Shown here one piece after another: positions 61,901 to 64,000 of a DNA stretch of 64,000 nucleotides; positions within the stretch are counted from its first letter, which is position 1, and each line of letters starts with the position of its first letter. The stretch covers positions 1,043,501 through 1,107,500 of the forward strand of contig MCFH01000005.1 in assembly GCA_002104945.1 (NCBI GenBank), read 5' to 3'. Under the pieces are notes generated by a model. The model saw only the letters and a list, made by a program, of their open reading frames with translations. It ran no database searches and was not told where the DNA came from. Source of the stretch: Piromyces finnis. Taxonomy: Eukaryota; Neocallimastigomycota; Neocallimastigomycetes; Neocallimastigales; Neocallimastigaceae. The position numbers and the translations under genes are program-made.

Positions 61901-64000
61901 ATGGGAGGTGGATTATACTCTCCAAATTTAATTCAAAAAAATTTATTTGGTTTAGAAAATAATTATATTAGGGATAACCTTGTTAACTTACATCCAAATG
62001 ATTATTCGTCAAAACCCTCCTATATTACATTAAACACGACGTTAGAAAAAGATATTGAAATTGCCTCTGGAGGCCATTTATCCTTGTTATTTACATTATT
62101 TGATGAATTTGATAATATTGTTTATGATATTTCAAATTATTATCAATCCATTTCAATAAAAATTAAATTAATTGAAAATACACTACCATCGATGGGTAAA
62201 ATGATGGAAAAGGGAATAAAAATTGATAAATATAGTCATCATTATTTATTAAGCAATATTTGTTCTTTTAATAATGGTATTTATAAAAAAAAAAAAAATA
62301 AAAAAATTTTTTTTTTCATTTATTTATTTATCTATATCTATATCAATATCTATATATACTTTGATTATTTTTACTTTAGTATTATAATAAATTGGAACAT
62401 ATAATTTTTATAATAATTTCGATATTATTATTATATTTAATGTTTTACATATATATATTTTTAAATAGGTCAATGTATATTAAATAATATGAGAATATAT
62501 TCCAACCCAAAAAATTATATAATGCAATTTACAGTTGATAATTATTATGATAATATTCAGTTTAAACGTAATGATATTCCATTGAGAATAACAGGATGTA
62601 ATGATAATCAAATACAAATGTATGATAGAAATAATATTTTACATTGTATAGATCCATTATGTGATGATTCTTGTCCAGTATCAACAACAGCTATATGTGT
62701 TCCATCCATTGATAATAAATATAATTATTCCTATTTAAATCATTGCCAATGTTTACTTGGATATGAAGGGCCCCATTGTGAAAATAAAAAATTTATTGAT
62801 TTCAAGTAAAAAAAAAAAAAATTACTATATATTACTATTTTTTTTTTTTTACTATTAATATTAAATGAAATGAATAATAAATAATAAATATTATTTATTC
62901 TTTTTTTTTTTTATTATTATTATTATTTTAATATATAAATATATATAATATAAAATATAATATTTATCTATCTATCTATCTATTAGTAATCTTAATAATA
63001 AAATTGCTACTATAAATCTTGCAGAATTAATGATTGTCATTCTATCCATGGTATATATAATTTACAATAAAGATAAAAGGGTAATCAAGGATTTAGGCGT
63101 ATTAAAAATTTTAATATTTCATGTTGGAATGATAATGATATTCATAAGTAATTTCTTTTCGACCTATATGAATTTTACGGGATGTTCCTTTCATTTCTTA
63201 TTTAAATTTTTAGGAATTGGACTTGTTGTCATTACGTATTATAGTTTTATATTTTTGGCGATAGGATTAGGGGTATTAAGTCATAATGATGAAAAATTTA
63301 AGGCAATTATGAATGAATTTTTATCCTTAAATAATAGTTATGGAACGGGAGGAAGGTATCAATCGATTGACAGTTTAAAAAATAGTACTGTTGATTTAAG
63401 AGATTTTGATTTAAAATTAAATCAAGAAGTACACCTGGTCAATCCTATCAAGGAATGTAAATCCATTGAAGAAATTAATAAAGATATAGAATTAAAATTA
63501 ATGAAATTTAGTTCCTCAACAACCCTTGAAAAAATTAAACCTGCCAAAAATTCAACATTAACAAGAAATGGAGTACTAACATCCAAACTTAAACAATGCT
63601 ATAGAAAAATGGCCTCCGAAGAAAGTATTTTTTTCAGGGATACCCATGAAAAATTTAATCTTAATAATAGTAGTGTATTGGAATTAATCATTAAATCAAC
63701 CCATTCTTTTATCAAAGAATTATTTATTTTTAATATAATATACACAGTAATTCTTGTTTTTTTGATTATTTTTCAAAAAGTAAATAATACTGACAAGGGT
63801 TCAAAACGTTTTGTTCAAAATTTGAATGGGGATTGGATCTATCGATGTTCCCTTGACCATCCCAATTTAGTTTTAAATTTCATTTATTTTACCCTAATGG
63901 TAATACTATTAATTCAGGGAAGAAAACTTTACAAATATGAATGTATATTTAAGCCTGTTCTATATCTTAGTATTGCAAGCTATATTATGATTTTTTGTCC
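58975..64000 (+). CDS. Beta-helix / EGF-like / family C seven-helix receptor (partial, runs off window)
   Basis: Ten exons in frame to the window edge: 58975-59522, 59626-59786, 59978-60137, 60303-60409, 60540-60690, 60832-61189, 61335-61486, 61624-62276, 62469-62805, 62987-64000 (about 1213 residues so far). The signal peptide covers about 1-22 (MDFFYHFFLIILLVINFIPV). Residues about 25-760 repeat short Asn/Ile/Phe-rich strands (NCxF.N.., SxFxN) with GG-A/G-hydrophobic motifs NGGAM, NGGALYF, FGGALYS and MGGGLYS, typical of right-handed beta-helix/polymorphic outer membrane-type repeats. A Cys-rich EGF-like segment ends in CQCLLGYEGPHCE. Then come membrane helices (LAELMIVILSMVYIIY, ILIFHVGMIMIFISNFF, a Cys-led third helix, after a long cytoplasmic loop ELFIFNIIYTVILVFLIIF, and LNFIYFTLMVILLIQGRKLY) with WIYRC..DHP, as in family C (metabotropic) receptors. 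Likely a surface sensor or adhesion receptor. The exon 2 donor is GTTTGT. Confidence 0.8.
62965..62984. repeat. (TATC)n at the last intron acceptor of the receptor gene
   Basis: Five TATC units run into TATTAG, the acceptor of exon 10 at 62985-62986. As with the ATT tract at 26480, a microsatellite provides the pyrimidine-rich part of a splice acceptor. Confidence 0.75.

Overview
The window is eukaryotic and extremely AT-rich outside exons. Many short spliceosomal introns (GTA.. donors, AG acceptors), Asn/Gln homopolymers, long ATT microsatellites and A/T runs are visible. The gene set (metacaspase with a Gly/Pro/Gln-rich prodomain, a Pmp3-type proteolipid, Med15, Pol delta small subunit, a family C seven-helix receptor with a beta-helix ectodomain) fits a basal fungus. 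My best inference is an anaerobic gut fungus (Neocallimastigomycota); this rests on composition and gene style, not on a search.

Layout. 1-117: 3' end of an unidentified gene. 517-5640: three minus-strand relics of one LINE-type (non-LTR) retrotransposon family; a fourth lies on + at 44247-44663. 6347-8873 (-): BET-like protein with one bromodomain, a GATA finger and a NET domain. 11419-11877 (+): tiny three-exon Pmp3-like gene. 14168-15712 (+): metacaspase. 18168-22477 (+): 12-exon Mediator subunit 15. 25636-28024 (+): three-exon DH-PH-TLDc protein. 33377-36178 and 40912-43461 (+): paralogous secreted proteins in which large Ser/Thr/Pro/Lys repeat arrays are capped at both ends by the same six-cysteine module. 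45043-48251 (+): 11-exon DNA polymerase delta small subunit. 49963-50640 (-): decayed secreted/anchored protein gene. 54214-57185 (+): Nab2/ZC3H14-like CCCH protein whose last finger is in a separate exon after a 1.1 kb intron. 58975 to the window end (+): large beta-helix/EGF/family C receptor, cut off at 64000.

Most genes are housekeeping or regulatory and there is no operon-like logic. The two six-cysteine repeat proteins form a local paralogous cluster and share an upstream sequence element. Exon models were built by hand from splice sites and reading phase; every multi-exon model stays in frame through all its junctions. The least certain points are the last Pmp3 exon and two unusual GTT donors (one in the polymerase gene, one in the receptor gene).

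The most interesting items are the double-capped repeat proteins, the beta-helix/EGF/family C receptor, the DH-PH-TLDc and bromodomain-GATA-NET architectures, and the Nab2-like gene with two 26-A tracts. Between genes there are long, very AT-rich stretches where I see nothing beyond microsatellites, homopolymers and a few hairpins.
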